Assembly (NCBI RefSeq): GCF_016894345.1
Contig: NZ_CP069798.1
Coordinates: forward strand, 2,191,385 to 2,255,384
Direction: 5' to 3'
Length of the DNA stretch: 64,000 nt
Source: Paralysiella testudinis
GTDB lineage: Bacteria; Pseudomonadota; Gammaproteobacteria; Burkholderiales; Neisseriaceae
Shown here in pieces: positions 29,862-38,420 of the stretch. The notes below the pieces were generated by a model. The model made no database searches, was not told the DNA's origin, and worked only from the letters and a program-made list of their open reading frames with translations. The position numbers were made by a program, and so were the translations under genes. Positions within the stretch are counted from its first letter, which is position 1, and each line of letters opens with the position of its first letter.

Positions 29862-31211
29862 ATGAGCCACACCCTTGATACCGCCGCCGCGCACGACGAA
29901 CCCTTGCGCAACAATCCTCATAAAGTGGCGCTTGCCTCCATGGTAGGCACTGCTATTGAGTTTTACGACTACTACATCTACGCGGCTGCGGCCGTGCTGG
30001 TGTTCAATACCCAGTTTTTCAGCAAAGAACACCCCAGTGCCGCCATTCTGCTGTCTTTGTCCACGCTGGCGCTGGCATTTTTTGCCCGTCCTATCGGTTC
30101 GGCATTGTTCGGCCACTTTGGCGACAAAATCGGCCGCAAAAAAACCTTAGTGGCTTCTTTGCTCACCATGGGCTTGTCTACCGTACTGATCGGCCTGTTG
30201 CCCACCTACGAGCAAATCGGCATCTGGGCGCCACTGATGTTGTGTGTGTTGCGCATCGGCCAAGGGCTGGGTTTAGGCGGCGAATGGGGCGGGGCGGCAC
30301 TGGTGGCCACCGAAAACGCACCACCGGGCAAACGTGCTTGGTATGGCACGTTTCCGCAACTGGGCGCCCCCATCGGGCTGTTTATGGCCAACGGCGTGTT
30401 TTTTGCCATCAGCGCCGCTGTGGGGCCGGAAGCATTGGTGGCGTGGGCGTGGCGCATCCCGTTTTTGTTGTCGATTGTGCTGATTGCGGTGGGGCTGTAT
30501 ATGCGCTTAACCCTGCATGAAAGCCATGTATTCAAGGCCGCCGAGAGTGAAGGCAAAAAGGTGGGCGCCCCTGTGAGCACAGTGCTGTGCAAACATTACA
30601 AGCCGATTGTGCAAGGCACTTTCATTATGGCCGCCACTTATGTGCTGTTTTACATCATGACGGCCTTTGTGCAGATTTACTCCAAGAGCAAGCCGGAATT
30701 GTCTGCCGCGGGCTATCCCATGGGCTTGGGTATACCGGCAAACACCTTCACCGGCTTTTTGCTGATTGGCGCGGTGGTGTTCGGCGCATTTGTGAGTGTG
30801 TCGGGCATTGGGGCCGATAAAATCGGCCGCCGCCGCTGGCTGATTGGCGTGACCAGTGCCATTTTGCTTTTCGGCTTGGCCATGCCGCTGTTTTTGCAAC
30901 ACGGCAGCCCCGCCAGCGTGCTGGGGTTTCTGGTGGTGGGCATGATGCTGATGGGGCTGAATTTCGGCCCTATGGCCGCCTTGCTGCCGGAGTTGTTCCC
31001 CACCGAAGTGCGCTACTCCGGCGCATCACTGGCGTATAATTTTGCCGCCATTGTTGGCGCCTCCGTTGCTACCTTGGTGGCGATTGAAATCAATAAGTCT
31101 TTCGGTATTTTTGGCGTGGGTGTGTATCTGGCGCTGAATGCAGGCTTGTCGCTGTTGGCGCTGTTCTCCATTCACGAAACCAAGGACATCAGCCTGATGG
31201 ATGTTCACTAA
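29862..31211 (+). CDS. MFS transporter, metabolite:H+ symporter (MHS) family
   Basis: A 449-residue inner-membrane protein with about 12 membrane segments. The first segment MVGTAIEFYDYYIYAAAAVL is the MHS signature (GT.IE.YD..IY), and GHFGDKIGRKKTL is the MFS loop 2-3 motif. The related GADKIGRRRWLIG repeats it in the second half. MHS members (ShiA, KgtP, ProP, CitA types) import shikimate, alpha-ketoglutarate, proline/betaine or citrate. The sequence alone does not tell which. It is a single gene ended by a GC-rich terminator. Confidence 0.88.
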   Translation: MSHTLDTAAAHDEPLRNNPHKVALASMVGTAIEFYDYYIYAAAAVLVFNTQFFSKEHPSAAILLSLSTLALAFFARPIGSALFGHFGDKIGRKKTLVASLLTMGLSTVLIGLLPTYEQIGIWAPLMLCVLRIGQGLGLGGEWGGAALVATENAPPGKRAWYGTFPQLGAPIGLFMANGVFFAISAAVGPEALVAWAWRIPFLLSIVLIAVGLYMRLTLHESHVFKAAESEGKKVGAPVSTVLCKHYKPIVQGTFIMAATYVLFYIMTAFVQIYSKSKPELSAAGYPMGLGIPANTFTGFLLIGAVVFGAFVSVSGIGADKIGRRRWLIGVTSAILLFGLAMPLFLQHGSPASVLGFLVVGMMLMGLNFGPMAALLPELFPTEVRYSGASLAYNFAAIVGASVATLVAIEINKSFGIFGVGVYLALNAGLSLLALFSIHETKDISLMDVH

Positions 31212-31231
31212 ATCCCCTTTGCGCACACAAC

Positions 31232-31267
31232 AAAACGCCCACCCGGCAAGCCGGGCGGGCGTTTTTT
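31232..31267 (+). terminator. Terminator after the MHS transporter
   Basis: AAAACGCCC...GGGCGTTTTTT with inner CCCGGC/GCCGGG stem. It is GC-rich with a long T-run and also usable from the opposite side by the DUF4870 gene. Confidence 0.85.
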
Positions 31268-31279
31268 GATTGATTTGCT

Positions 31280-31669
31280 TTACATAAACCAGCCGTCCGG
31301 CGTTACCGGCTTATTGTCGAGCAATTTCACAATCCCCAACACCACGCGGAAGATATACCACACCCCCACCGCCAGCAAAACCAAATAGCCAATCAACACC
31401 AGCATCAATATGGCACCGATAACCATACCGGTTAGCGACACCCAAAAGGTTTTAATCAAAAACTGCATGTGGTCGTAATACACCGTGCCTTGCATTTCAT
31501 CGCGTTTGATGTAGGCCAGAATCACCCCCACAATCGGCGTGAGGCCGATAAAAATACCCAGCACATACATGGCGTAGGTAATGTACATATAGTTTTTTTG
31601 CGAATCGGTGGGCAATTGATAGCCATTGGGCTCAAGCACCACCGGTGGCGTTGAAACGGGTTCTGTCAT
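31280..31669 (-). CDS. DUF4870-like integral membrane protein
   Basis: A 129-residue protein from the ATG at 31669, with AGGAG seven bases upstream. The longer frame adds seven residues without support. A polar N-terminus is followed by about three hydrophobic segments (YAMYVLGIFIGLTPIVGVIL, FWVSLTGMVIGAILMLVLIG, LAVGVWYIFRVVLGIVKLL). The pattern fits small DUF4870-type membrane proteins of unknown function. It is divergent from the MBL-fold gene. Confidence 0.7.
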   Translation of the reverse strand: MTEPVSTPPVVLEPNGYQLPTDSQKNYMYITYAMYVLGIFIGLTPIVGVILAYIKRDEMQGTVYYDHMQFLIKTFWVSLTGMVIGAILMLVLIGYLVLLAVGVWYIFRVVLGIVKLLDNKPVTPDGWFM

Positions 31670-31772
31670 CTTGCTGCTCCTGTAAGTCAATAAAGTTATG
31701 CCATCAGCAATGCGCCTTACCGGCGCTTTCTTTCTGCGTTACAATCGCCACTTTATCGCGTTGCGGGTGCTT

Positions 31773-32531
31773 ATGCAAATCCATCGGCTCAAAGGCTATA
31801 TTCAGGAAATTTATCTGGTTGAGTATGCGCACGGCCTCTTGCTGCTCGATGGCATGAGCCGTTGCGACATCGACATGCTGCGCCGCTTTATCACCGGCAC
31901 TCTGGGGCGGCCGTTTACCGATTTGAAATTGGTGGTGGTCACCCATATGCACCCGGATCATGCCGGAGCAGCACAGGCTTTGCGCAACATCAGCGGCTGC
32001 CGCATTGCCAGCGCCGATAAAAAGCGCCAGTGGTACGGCGGCCTGCACGGCGCGGGTAAATTGATGGTGGACATGTATCTGGCGCACTGGATGGCCGCCA
32101 AAATGAAAAAACCACGCCGCAATATTTGGTATTGGCCGTATTTGCGCCCCGATTACCGCCTGCGCCACGGCGATGCCCTGCCCGGCTTTGGCGATTGGTG
32201 TGTGCTGGAAACCCCCGGCCATACCGACCGCGACTTAAGCCTATACCACCCCGAAAGCCGCACCGCCTACACCGCCGACTTGATTCTCAAGCTCAAACGC
32301 GGGCTGGCGGTGCCGTTTCCGGTATTTTTACCGCAAGCCTACCGCGCCTCGCTACAACAAATGGCCGACTTACAGCCGCACACCTTGCTGCTGGCACACG
32401 GCGGCGAAATCCAGCCCGAAGCCGCCGATTTCGACACCATGCTGGCCTTGGCGCCGCCCCAGCCGCTCACCCTATTGGCCACCCTACGCCGCCGCATCCA
32501 CAATCACCTCAACGCCTTTTCGCCCCGATAA
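31773..32531 (+). CDS. MBL-fold metallo-hydrolase
   Basis: About 252 residues from the ATG at 31773. An earlier in-frame ATG at 31698 would add 25 residues, and neither has a clear ribosome site. The zinc motif THMHPDHAGA (HxHxDH), the later ETPGHTDRDLSLY and AHGG are in the order of the metallo-beta-lactamase fold, with two metal sites. A helical insert (MVDMYLAHWMAAKMKKPRRN) sits between them. Likely a glyoxalase-II or lactonase-like hydrolase of unknown substrate. It is followed at two bases by rlmJ and co-transcribed with it. Confidence 0.82.
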   Translation: MQIHRLKGYIQEIYLVEYAHGLLLLDGMSRCDIDMLRRFITGTLGRPFTDLKLVVVTHMHPDHAGAAQALRNISGCRIASADKKRQWYGGLHGAGKLMVDMYLAHWMAAKMKKPRRNIWYWPYLRPDYRLRHGDALPGFGDWCVLETPGHTDRDLSLYHPESRTAYTADLILKLKRGLAVPFPVFLPQAYRASLQQMADLQPHTLLLAHGGEIQPEAADFDTMLALAPPQPLTLLATLRRRIHNHLNAFSPR

Positions 32532-32533
32532 TC

Positions 32534-33382
32534 ATGCTCAGCTACCGCCACGCCTTTCACGCCGGCAACCATGCCGACATCCTCAAACATCATGTGCTGT
32601 TTGAGGTGCTTCGCTATTTCAACCGCAAAAACAAACCCTATTGGTATATCGACACCCATGCCGGTGCCGGTTTGTACGACCTCAGCGGCGAGCAGGCGCA
32701 AAAAGTGGGCGAATACCGCCACGGCATTGCCCGTTTGCAAGCCGCCACCGAGCTGCCGGAGGCTTTATTGGCGTTCAGGCAGCATCTGGCGCAACTCGTG
32801 CCCGATGCACAGCAACACTATGCCGGCTCGCCGTGGCTGGCACAGTCTTTATTGCGCGACAGCGACCGCCTGCGTCTCTACGAATTGCATCCTGCCGACA
32901 GCGCCTTATTGCAGCAAAATATGCAGCAAGCACGCCAGCCGCGCCACAGCCAGATTTTTCGCGACGACGGCTTTAAAGGCCTGCTGGCCATGCTGCCGCC
33001 GCCCACCCGCCGCGCCGTGGTGCTCACCGACCCAGCCTACGAGCAAAAGCAAGACTACCGCCAAGTGGCCGACACCCTCAAAGCCGCGCTGAATAAATTT
33101 GCCCAAGGCTGCTATTTGGTGTGGTATCCCTGTTTAAGCCGCCCCGAAAGCCAAATGCTGCCTGAAAGCCTGCGGCGGCTCGCGCCCGATAACCACTTGC
33201 AGGCCGAGCTGCACGTACACCGCCCGCGCAGCGACGGGTTCGGCATGCACGGCAGCGGCATGTTTGTCATCAACCCGCCCTACACCCTGGCCGACACCTT
33301 GGCGCAAACCCTGCCCGCATTAACCGCCTGTTTGCAGCAAGACGACGGCGCCCACTTTGTATTGCAACACCACAGTGCTTAA
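32534..33382 (+). CDS. rlmJ: 23S rRNA (adenine(2030)-N6)-methyltransferase RlmJ-like
   Basis: Methylates N6 of A2030 in 23S rRNA. The product is 282 residues from the ATG at 32534, starting MLSYRHAFHAGNHADILKH, the strongly conserved RlmJ N-terminus. The SAM-binding block is YIDTHAGAGLYDL. The catalytic motif, DPPY in the E. coli enzyme as I remember it, reads DPAY here (VVLTDPAYEQKQDY, about residue 165). A second NPPY (FVINPPYTLA, near 245) is present in the C-terminal part. The rest of the protein is intact, so activity is likely but this change is worth noting. Co-transcribed with the MBL gene before it and the endonuclease V homologue after it. Confidence 0.9.
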   Translation: MLSYRHAFHAGNHADILKHHVLFEVLRYFNRKNKPYWYIDTHAGAGLYDLSGEQAQKVGEYRHGIARLQAATELPEALLAFRQHLAQLVPDAQQHYAGSPWLAQSLLRDSDRLRLYELHPADSALLQQNMQQARQPRHSQIFRDDGFKGLLAMLPPPTRRAVVLTDPAYEQKQDYRQVADTLKAALNKFAQGCYLVWYPCLSRPESQMLPESLRRLAPDNHLQAELHVHRPRSDGFGMHGSGMFVINPPYTLADTLAQTLPALTACLQQDDGAHFVLQHHSA

Positions 33383-33388
33383 TCGCTT

Positions 33389-33790
33389 ATGACCCGCATC
33401 AACCTGGTTCCGCCCGCCGAGCTGTGCGACCAACACCTACTGGCCGAACACCGCGAGCTCACCCGCATTCCCAACGCCGTGGCCAAAGGCAAATTTCATT
33501 TACAAGGCCAGCCTGCCGACTACAAACTCGGCAGCGGCCATGTGCGTTTCTTCTTCGACAAACTGGCGTTTTTATTGCAACGCTACGATGCCTTACACGC
33601 CGAATGCCGCGCCCGTGGTTTTAAAGTGCAATACATCTGGCCGGCCGACACCTTACCGGCCGACCCCGCCCTGTGGCGCGATTACCAGCCCAGCGCCGCC
33701 GCACTGGCGATCAATCGCGCCCGCATTGCCGAACGCATGCCCGCCAAAGCGCGTTTTACCCCGCCGCAAACGCCGCAAAGCCCCACCTGA
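33389..33790 (+). CDS. T4 endonuclease V-like pyrimidine dimer DNA glycosylase
   Basis: A 133-residue homologue of the T4 DenV base-excision enzyme, which cuts the glycosidic bond at UV-induced cyclobutane dimers and then the backbone. Compared with T4 EndoV from memory, the N-terminus MTRINLVPPAELCDQHLLAE aligns without gaps. It keeps Thr2 (the nucleophile), Arg3, His16, Arg22, Glu23 (catalytic) and Arg26. GSGHVRFFFDKLAFLLQR matches the T4 segment around GAGHVTFFYDKLEFL. The C-terminal residues are less similar. It is six bases after rlmJ, so it belongs to the same transcript. Confidence 0.85.
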   Translation: MTRINLVPPAELCDQHLLAEHRELTRIPNAVAKGKFHLQGQPADYKLGSGHVRFFFDKLAFLLQRYDALHAECRARGFKVQYIWPADTLPADPALWRDYQPSAAALAINRARIAERMPAKARFTPPQTPQSPT

Positions 33791-33841
33791 AACCCCGCAC
33801 CTTTGCTATAATTTTGCCCGTTCATCCACTGGAGCCCTGCC

Positions 33842-34819
33842 ATGTCCGCCACCTTGCCCGACTTTCTGCACCAACACCTGGCCGAACACCATCTGCCGCC
33901 GGCCTTGGGCAGCGTGATTAGCAGCATTTGCCAAGCCTGCGTCAGCATCAGCGCCCAAGTGCGCGTAGGGGCGCTAAGCGGTATTTTGGGCAGTGCCGGC
34001 AGCGGCAACATCCAAGGCGAAGAGCAGAAAAAGCTGGATGTGATTGCCAACAACACCTTGGTGGGCATATTGCAACAAAACCCCGCCGTGGCTGGCCTAG
34101 CCAGCGAAGAAGAAGACAGCTTTGTGGCGGCCAACGCCGATGGCGGCTATCTGGTGCTGTTCGACCCGCTCGACGGCTCCTCCAATATCGACGTGAATAT
34201 TTCCATCGGCACCATTTTTTCGGTGCTGGCCAAACCTTCAGGCAGCCTCAATACCGCCAGCTTCTTGCAGCCCGGGCGCGCACAAGTGGCTTCCGGCTAT
34301 GTGCTCTACGGCCCGCAAACCCTGCTGGTGCTCACCCTCGGCCACGGCATTACCGTGTTTACGCTGAATAATGAACACCAATTTGTGCTCACCCAAAGCA
34401 ACCCCATTATCCCGCCTGCCACCCAAGAATTTGCCATCAATATGTCCAACCAGCGCCATTGGCAAGCCCCGGTGCAAGACTACATCAGCGAGCTCTTGGC
34501 CGGTGATACCGGCGTGCGCGGCAAAAACTACAATATGCGCTGGGTGGCCAGCATGGTGGCCGAAGTACACCGCATCCTGATGCGCGGCGGCGTGTTTCTG
34601 TATCCGCAAGACGCCCGCGAGCCGGGCAAACCGGGCAAACTGCGGCTGATGTACGAGGCCAACCCCTTAAGCCTGCTGGTAGAGCAAGCCGGCGGCGCCG
34701 CCACCAATGCCCACACCCGCATGCTCGACATCCAGCCCGAAGGCCTGCACCAACGCGTGGCCGTGGTATTGGGCAGCAAAAACGAAGTGGATTACATCAG
34801 CGCCAAACATCAGGCTTGA
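33842..34819 (+). CDS. fbp: Fructose-1,6-bisphosphatase class I
   Basis: A gluconeogenic phosphatase. The 325 residues have the metal and phosphate signature [20 protein letters not shown], the second acidic site [14 protein letters not shown], and the substrate-binding [21 protein letters not shown] -10 box TATAAT (33807-33812) and a GGAG at 33831 precede the ATG. It is a single gene, ended by an uptake-sequence pair at 34868. Confidence 0.96.
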   Translation: MSATLPDFLHQHLAEHHLPPALGSVISSICQACVSISAQVRVGALSGILGSAGSGNIQGEEQKKLDVIANNTLVGILQQNPAVAGLASEEEDSFVAANADGGYLVLFDPLDGSSNIDVNISIGTIFSVLAKPSGSLNTASFLQPGRAQVASGYVLYGPQTLLVLTLGHGITVFTLNNEHQFVLTQSNPIIPPATQEFAINMSNQRHWQAPVQDYISELLAGDTGVRGKNYNMRWVASMVAEVHRILMRGGVFLYPQDAREPGKPGKLRLMYEANPLSLLVEQAGGAATNAHTRMLDIQPEGLHQRVAVVLGSKNEVDYISAKHQA

Positions 34820-34867
34820 AATTAGCCGCAACACACCTAATCTAAGAGTCTACTCCAAAACCAAGCC

Positions 34868-34908
34868 AGGCTGCCTGAAAGCCCCAACACCAAGCTTTCA
34901 GGCAGCCT
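34868..34908 (+). terminator. Uptake-sequence pair after fbp
   Basis: AGGCTGCCTGAAAGC and GCTTTCAGGCAGCCT, loop about 11 bases, located 18 bases before the ppiA start. Confidence 0.6.
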
Positions 34909-34926
34909 CAAACATAAAAACACACC

Positions 34927-35496
34927 ATGACCAAACCCCTACACACTCTCTTGCTCGCCGCCGTCCTTGGCAGCAGCATGCTCGCCGCCCACGCCGAACC
35001 GCGCGCCCTTATCGACACCAATATGGGCAAAATCACAGTGGCGCTCAACCAGCAACAAGCCCCGCAAAGCGTGGCCAATTTTATCGACTACGCCAATAAA
35101 GGCTTTTACAACGGCACCGTATTTCACCGCGTGATCAACGGCTTTATGATTCAAGGCGGCGGCTTCAGCGCCGATATGAAACAAAAAGACACCGGCAAAG
35201 CCATCACCAACGAAGCCGACAACGGCCTTAAAAACCAAAAATACACCCTGGCTATGGCGCGCAGCGCCCAGCCGCATTCAGCCACCAGCCAGTTTTTTAT
35301 CAACGTGGCCGATAACGCCTTTTTAAACCACCAAAACAAAACCAACCAAGGCTGGGGCTACGCCGTATTCGGCAAAGTGATCGACGGCACCGCCGTGGTC
35401 GACAACATCGCCAAAGTGCCCACCACCCGCCGCGGCTATCATGAAAACGTACCGCAAAAACCAGTGGTGATTAACAAAATCACCATTCTAAACTAA
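34927..35496 (+). CDS. ppiA: Periplasmic peptidyl-prolyl cis-trans isomerase (cyclophilin)
   Basis: A 189-residue cyclophilin with an N-terminal signal peptide (LLLAAVLGSSMLAAHAEP, cleavage near residue 22), so it folds proteins in the periplasm. The catalytic region is [35 protein letters not shown] and [11 protein letters not shown] complete the active site. The next gene is a second cyclophilin without a signal, so the pair covers periplasm and cytoplasm. The two share long identical DNA blocks, which points to duplication. Confidence 0.93.
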   Translation: MTKPLHTLLLAAVLGSSMLAAHAEPRALIDTNMGKITVALNQQQAPQSVANFIDYANKGFYNGTVFHRVINGFMIQGGGFSADMKQKDTGKAITNEADNGLKNQKYTLAMARSAQPHSATSQFFINVADNAFLNHQNKTNQGWGYAVFGKVIDGTAVVDNIAKVPTTRRGYHENVPQKPVVINKITILN

Positions 35497-35507
35497 GCGC
35501 CATATCG

Positions 35508-35548
35508 TTTCAGGTAGCCTCAAGTATCGATTCAAGGCTGCCTGAAAC
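35508..35548 (+). terminator. Uptake-sequence pair with one variant arm
   Basis: GTTTCAGGTAGCCT (from memory the Eikenella-type spelling AGGCTACCTGAA) pairs with AAGGCTGCCTGAAAC across a 13-base loop. One mismatch in the stem. Confidence 0.55.
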
Positions 35549-35580
35549 CCCATTCACCCCTCTCTTAGGAAACCGCAAAC

Positions 35581-36072
35581 ATGATCAAATTGCACACCAA
35601 CTTCGGCATTATCGGCATCGAGCTGGACCACGAAAAAGCCCCCAAAACCGCCGCCAACTTCGAGCAATACGTGCGCGACGGCTTTTACGACGGCACCATC
35701 TTCCACCGCGTTATCGACGGCTTTATGATTCAAGGCGGCGGCTTCGATGCCGATATGAAACAAAAAGACACCCGCGACACCATTGAAAATGAAGCCAACA
35801 ACGGCCTTAAAAACAATCAATACACCGTGGCCATGGCACGCACCATGCAGCCGCATTCGGCCAGCGCCCAGTTCTTTATCAACGTGAAAGACAACGACTT
35901 CCTCAACCACACCAAACCGGATCTGCACGGCTGGGGCTATGCCGTATTCGGCAAAGTGGTGGAAGGCACCGACGTGGTGGATGAAATCAAAAAAGTCAAA
36001 ACCGGCAACAAAGCCGGCCACCAAGACGTGCCGGTGGACACCGTAGTCATCAACAAAGCCGAAGTGGTTTAA
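35581..36072 (+). CDS. ppiB: Cytoplasmic peptidyl-prolyl cis-trans isomerase (cyclophilin)
   Basis: A 163-residue cyclophilin without signal peptide ([20 protein letters not shown]). It has the same catalytic blocks as its neighbour ([46 protein letters not shown]). The ATG follows CTTAGGAAACCGCAAAC. It is the cytoplasmic counterpart of the preceding gene and ends at an uptake-sequence terminator. Confidence 0.94.
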   Translation: MIKLHTNFGIIGIELDHEKAPKTAANFEQYVRDGFYDGTIFHRVIDGFMIQGGGFDADMKQKDTRDTIENEANNGLKNNQYTVAMARTMQPHSASAQFFINVKDNDFLNHTKPDLHGWGYAVFGKVVEGTDVVDEIKKVKTGNKAGHQDVPVDTVVINKAEVV

Positions 36073-36097
36073 GCGTAAACTAAGCTGGCGATTGATT

Positions 36098-36130
36098 AAA
36101 GGCTGCCTGAAACCGATTCAGGCAGCCTTT
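36098..36130. terminator. Uptake-sequence terminator after ppiB
   Basis: AAAGGCTGCCTGAA, 5-base loop, TTCAGGCAGCCTTT. Compact stem 25 bases after ppiB. Confidence 0.75.
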
Positions 36131-36150
36131 GGCATTTTGGATATCAATAC

Positions 36151-36180
36151 TTGATTTTTAGTACATGGTACGAATAAAAT
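36151..36180 (+). promoter_or_regulatory. Promoter/operator of the toxin-antitoxin operon
   Basis: TTGATT (36151-36156) and TAAAAT (36175-36180) are 18 bases apart. Between them lies the palindrome GTACATGGTAC (36161-36171), a natural site for autorepression by the downstream helix-turn-helix antitoxin. That binding is inference. Confidence 0.45.
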
Positions 36181-36204
36181 AAGCCTCAATAAAGAAAGTC
36201 TGCC

Positions 36205-36525
36205 ATGCATATTCAATTTATTGAAACCACCTTATTCAGTCGTGACCGTGAAAAATGGCTGCCTGAAAACGAATTTCAGGCCATGGAAGCGCACTTGCTG
36301 GATAACCCGGAAGCGGGCGACTTAATCATCGGCACCGGCGGTTGCCGCAAACTGCGATGGAAGCGGCAAGGCATGGGTAAATCCGGCGGTATCCGTGTGA
36401 TTTATTACCATATCGGCCAGAACGGCAAAATTTATTTACTGCTGGCCTACCCCAAAAACAAACAAGAAAACTTAAGCGATGCGCAAAAAGCCGCATTGCG
36501 TGCCATCATCAATCAATTGGAGTAA
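36205..36525 (+). CDS. RelE/HigB-type toxin
   Basis: A 106-residue toxin of the RelE/HigB2 superfamily, presumed to cleave mRNA on the ribosome. The family pattern is clear: an N-terminal strand (MHIQFIETTLF), a helical pair, then GTGGCRKLRWKRQGMGKSGG, IRVIYYH and LLLAYPKNKQENL. It is the first gene of the operon, toxin before antitoxin, as in HigBA/NadS loci. The 11-of-12 uptake match TGGCTGCCTGAA lies within the first 20 codons. Complete, with no sign of decay. Confidence 0.85.
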   Translation: MHIQFIETTLFSRDREKWLPENEFQAMEAHLLDNPEAGDLIIGTGGCRKLRWKRQGMGKSGGIRVIYYHIGQNGKIYLLLAYPKNKQENLSDAQKAALRAIINQLE

Positions 36526-36530
36526 ACACC

Positions 36531-36821
36531 ATGGACGATAAATTATTTGCCGATTTGCTCGCATCCGCACAAGAGATGGTGCAAATTGAAAAAGGTGTGC
36601 AACAACCGGCAGCCATACGCACTTACGAGCGCCCCGACACCAAGGCCATCCGCCGCAATCTGAATATGAAGCAAGACGAATTCGCCCAAGCCATCGGCGT
36701 CAGCACTTCTTTGGTGCAATCATGGGAACAACACCGGCGCTATCCCGACGGCGCCCCGTTAAAGCTTTTGCGTCTACTGGAAAAAGAGCCTGAATTTATC
36801 CGGCAGTTACAGGCCGTATAA
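36531..36821 (+). CDS. HigA/NadS-type antitoxin with helix-turn-helix
   Basis: A 96-residue antitoxin and likely autorepressor, starting five bases after the toxin. The C-terminal two-thirds is a helix-turn-helix of the XRE/NadS type (MKQDEFAQAIGVSTSLVQSW, then EQHRRYPDGAPLKLL). The N-terminal 35 residues are the likely toxin-neutralising part (LLASAQEMVQIEKG). The pair forms a type II module. Confidence 0.85.
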   Translation: MDDKLFADLLASAQEMVQIEKGVQQPAAIRTYERPDTKAIRRNLNMKQDEFAQAIGVSTSLVQSWEQHRRYPDGAPLKLLRLLEKEPEFIRQLQAV

Positions 36822-36980
36822 GCCACCCAACCAAGGCTTTCAAGAAATAATTTTGCGGAATGCCTGAAACTAAAATACTTTCAAATTCAATATTTTAAAT
36901 GCACTTAATCAACACCCTTCTATTTGCTGTTAAAATACCCGGCTTGAAACCGGCACCGCCAACACCATTACAGAGCCATT

Positions 36981-37427
36981 ATGAGCATCATCAACAATAA
37001 AAAAGCCTTTCACGATTACTATATTGAAGAGCAAATTCAGGCCGGGCTGGTGCTGGAAGGCTGGGAAGTGAAGGCCATCCGCGCCGGGCGCGTACAATTA
37101 AAAGAAGCCTATATCCACTGGAAACGCGGCGCTTTTTATCTGGTGGGCTGCCACATCACCGCGCTGGCCACCGCTTCCACCCATGTTAAGCCCGACCCGG
37201 TGCGCCAACGCAAACTGCTGTTAAAGCAATCGGAAATCAACAAGTTAATCGGCAAAGTGGAACGCAGCGGCTACACCTTGGTGCCGCTCAACCTGCACTA
37301 CCACCACGGCATGGTTAAAATGGACATGGGTTTGGCCAAAGGCAAAAAACAGCATGACAAACGCCAAAGCAGCAAAGAAAAAGACTGGCAGCGCGAAAAG
37401 CAGCGCATCATCAAGCAAACCCGTTAA
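36981..37427 (+). CDS. smpB: SsrA-binding protein SmpB
   Basis: Binds tmRNA and delivers it to stalled ribosomes for trans-translation. The 148 residues include the OB-fold blocks [38 protein letters not shown] and [17 protein letters not shown]. The basic C-terminal tail ([20 protein letters not shown]) enters the mRNA channel. A single gene. The tmRNA itself is not in the window. Confidence 0.96.
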   Translation: MSIINNKKAFHDYYIEEQIQAGLVLEGWEVKAIRAGRVQLKEAYIHWKRGAFYLVGCHITALATASTHVKPDPVRQRKLLLKQSEINKLIGKVERSGYTLVPLNLHYHHGMVKMDMGLAKGKKQHDKRQSSKEKDWQREKQRIIKQTR

Positions 37428-37493
37428 TCGGCCTGATACGCTACACCAAGGCTGCCTGAAACCTATTTTTCCACCATCTGGTTCGCAAATATC

Positions 37494-37976
37494 ATGAAAA
37501 CGCCCATTCTCGCCATCGGCGCCTGCGCCCTACTGCTAAGCGCCTGCGGCGCCACCAGCAGTAAAAGCGTCGAAACCCAAAAACAAACCGCCCTGTGGCA
37601 TGTTTGCATCATCGAAAACGCCAATGCCGGTTTACCTCAGTGGTCGCACAATCTTGCCGCCAGCCTGAAAAAGCACAGTATCAGCAGCACCATTATCCGC
37701 AACCCACAAACACCGGAGTTGCAAAGCGAATCATGCCGCTTCACCTTGCGCTACAACGTGATTACCCCCAACGGCCTGCCCAATACCCTGCGCCGCGCCA
37801 GCATCCGCATAGTTGAAAGCACCGAGCAAGGCCGTACAACCGTGGGGACATTAAACTTTAAATTACGCGGCCAACACCGCCAATACATCCAAAACCCCAA
37901 CTTGCAAGCACAAACCGATGCTTTGGTTGATGAATTGTTGGCGAGCCGTAACAAGCAAAAAGAAAATCGCCCATGA
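37494..37976 (+). CDS. Predicted lipoprotein of unknown function
   Basis: A 160-residue lipoprotein. The N-terminus MKTPILAIGACALLLSACGA has a textbook lipobox (LSAC) with Cys18 as the lipidated residue. The mature part starts with a short Ser/Thr/Gln stretch, then strand-helix blocks (LWHVCIIENANAGLPQWSHN, RFTLRYNVITPNG). The opening pattern 'W.V.IIEN' reminds me of a small family annotated as Sbal_3080 lipoproteins, a weak memory-based match. It overlaps the next gene by ATGA. Confidence 0.7.
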   Translation: MKTPILAIGACALLLSACGATSSKSVETQKQTALWHVCIIENANAGLPQWSHNLAASLKKHSISSTIIRNPQTPELQSESCRFTLRYNVITPNGLPNTLRRASIRIVESTEQGRTTVGTLNFKLRGQHRQYIQNPNLQAQTDALVDELLASRNKQKENRP

Positions 37977-38320
37977 AAAACCCTTCACTCACCCTGCCCT
38001 TGGTGCTGATTGTGGCCGGCGCCATTTGGTTTTTAAAAACCACCGACATCCTGCCCGCCACCGCCGTGCTGATGGCCGTTGGCTTGGGTGTGGCCGGGGC
38101 GGTGGTATTGCTGATTGACGGCATCAACAAACAATCGGTGATTGCCGGCCCCATGCTGATGTACATCGGTGCCGCCATTTATGTGCGCAGCGAATACCTG
38201 CTCGGCTACTCGCCGCTGATTGCCTTGGGCATGATGCTCTTGGGCGGCTTAATGCTGCTTTCGCGCAGCGATTTGGTGCCGCACAAACGCAGCAAAATAC
38301 AGCCGCCTGCGGCTAAATAA
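37973..38320 (+). CDS. Small integral membrane protein of unknown function
   Basis: A 115-residue protein with about four hydrophobic segments (LPLVLIVAGAIWFL, AVLMAVGLGVAGAVVLLID, GPMLMYIGAAIYV, SPLIALGMMLLGGLMLL) and a short basic tail. It starts inside the stop of the lipoprotein gene (ATGA), so the two are co-translated and may act together in the envelope. No family recognised. Confidence 0.7.
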   Translation: MKNPSLTLPLVLIVAGAIWFLKTTDILPATAVLMAVGLGVAGAVVLLIDGINKQSVIAGPMLMYIGAAIYVRSEYLLGYSPLIALGMMLLGGLMLLSRSDLVPHKRSKIQPPAAK

Positions 38321-38327
38321 ACCCAAA

Positions 38328-38370
38328 CCTTTCAGGCAGCCTTCAGATAACACCAAGGCTGCCTGAAAGG
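38328..38370 (+). terminator. Uptake-sequence terminator before guaA
   Basis: CCTTTCAGGCAGCCTT and AAGGCTGCCTGAAAGG, loop about 11 bases, stem 16 bases. It ends about 50 bases before guaA. Confidence 0.7.
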
Positions 38371-38420
38371 GTTAAAATACACCCTTTCCCCGAACTCTCT
38401 ACTGCCCGGCCTTTCACACC

